A stretch of DNA of 64,000 nucleotides, from positions 1 to 64,000 of the forward strand of contig CBDBHZ010000011.1 of NCBI GenBank assembly GCA_965205905.1, given 5' to 3'. The DNA is from JAHZMA01 sp965205905 (lineage in GTDB: Bacteria; Pseudomonadota; Alphaproteobacteria; JABAAW01; JAHZMA01). The notes beneath the pieces were generated by a model. That model searched no databases. It was not told where the DNA came from and worked only from the letters and a program-made list of their open reading frames with translations. The translations under genes and the position numbers were made by a program. Below are positions 63,722 to 64,000 of the stretch, one piece after another (the stretch's first letter is position 1; every line of letters begins with the position of its first letter).

Positions 63722-64000
63722 GTGCTTAAAATACCAAAAAATATATTCTATATTGCTATTATATTGCCCCTATCATTATGGGCAAATATAACGGTTGCAC
63801 AAAATATATATGTTGGGGGGCATTATCATTTTGCGTTTAATCCCATCGACCCGTTTGCCGATAATAGCCGTATCCAACAACAATATTATGCCGATGGTGT
63901 TGCTGAAAATACACAGCTGAACCCTTATGATATTAGCGGATTTGGTGCGATGCTAGGGTATCACGGCTTATTTTATAAAGAATTTTCAGTAGAATTGCGC
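63722..64000 (+). CDS. Candidate outer-membrane beta-barrel protein 2 (cut by window edge)
   Basis: A GTG at 63722-63724 directly follows the previous stop and opens 93 codons to the window end. The N-terminus (KIPKNIFYIAIILPLSLWANITVAQ) is a signal peptide. The mature start NIYVGGHYHFAFNP and GFGAMLGYHGLFYKEFSVELR look like barrel strands. It is probably co-translated with barrel protein 1. Confidence 0.6.
   Translation, partial: MLKIPKNIFYIAIILPLSLWANITVAQNIYVGGHYHFAFNPIDPFADNSRIQQQYYADGVAENTQLNPYDISGFGAMLGYHGLFYKEFSVELR

Noticed and set aside
1..64000. CRISPR array
   Set aside because: No series of regularly spaced 25-40-bp direct repeats was seen; the only tight tandem repeat is the 14-bp unit at 102-142.

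Overview
The window comes from an AT-rich alphaproteobacterium, most likely a marine heterotroph. Three blocks support this. The acidic zinc-ribbon gene of the TIGR02300 type lies divergent to aroA-cmk-rpsA. The order priA / fsa-DUF484-xerC is typical of the class. The window is also rich in osmolyte and methylated-amine genes: a fused carnitine dehydrogenase/thioesterase with a BKACE enzyme, a dimethylglycine-dehydrogenase-like flavoprotein, an MttB-family methyltransferase and a TRAP transporter. There is no rRNA, no CRISPR array and no recognisable transposase.

Layout. 0-5 kb: frameshifted Na+/alanine symporter, then msrA-cysS-cimA on the minus strand. 5.2 kb: tRNA-Val(GAC). 5.3-10.3 kb: Gfo/Idh oxidoreductase, membrane sulfatase-like protein, and the carnitine-degrading pair. 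10.6-12.8 kb: ergothioneine genes egtB (frameshifted) and egtD. 12.8-17.9 kb: accessory region with broken genes (HNH nuclease, MATE pump, 2OG oxygenase, GRDP-like protein) and two small proteins. 18-22.3 kb: TIGR02300, aroA, cmk, rpsA. 22.4-30.4 kb: surface-glycan operon making a dTDP-3-amino-3,6-dideoxyhexose (rmlA, fused isomerase-aminotransferase, fused rmlB-methyltransferase, GNAT, ABC exporter, glycosyltransferase). 30.4-35.5 kb: tautomerase, clpA, clpS, cobD and two unknown genes. 35.5-39.5 kb: tandem duplicate OafA-like acyltransferases. 39.5-46 kb: DMGDH-like enzyme, YHYH protein, TRAP transporter. 46.3-48.3 kb: M15-like peptidase and a DNA methyltransferase-HNH fusion. 48.6-51.5 kb: rmuC and MttB-like. 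52-54 kb: TbpB-like lipoprotein. 54.4-64 kb: katG, Spy-like, PaiB, SRPBCC, priA, fsa, DUF484, xerC and two outer-membrane beta-barrel candidates.

The most unusual signal is a family of six composite, G-run-rich palindromic elements of about 180-330 bp (A 13.8-14.0 kb, B 17.6-17.9, C 46.0-46.3, D 48.4-48.6, E 51.6-51.9, F 54.1-54.3). They occur as three pairs in inverted orientation. Each pair brackets an accessory gene module, with the same conserved end pointing at the cargo from both sides. Arms of C and D are almost identical, yet each encloses a different 28-nt hairpin core. B and F share a 96/97-nt hairpin almost base for base although 36 kb apart. This looks like a non-autonomous cassette or inversion system and I do not recognise it as a described family.

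A second signal is that every frameshift I found (about eight) lies in the first 17 kb, several of them in homopolymers. This could be local pseudogenisation or local sequence error.
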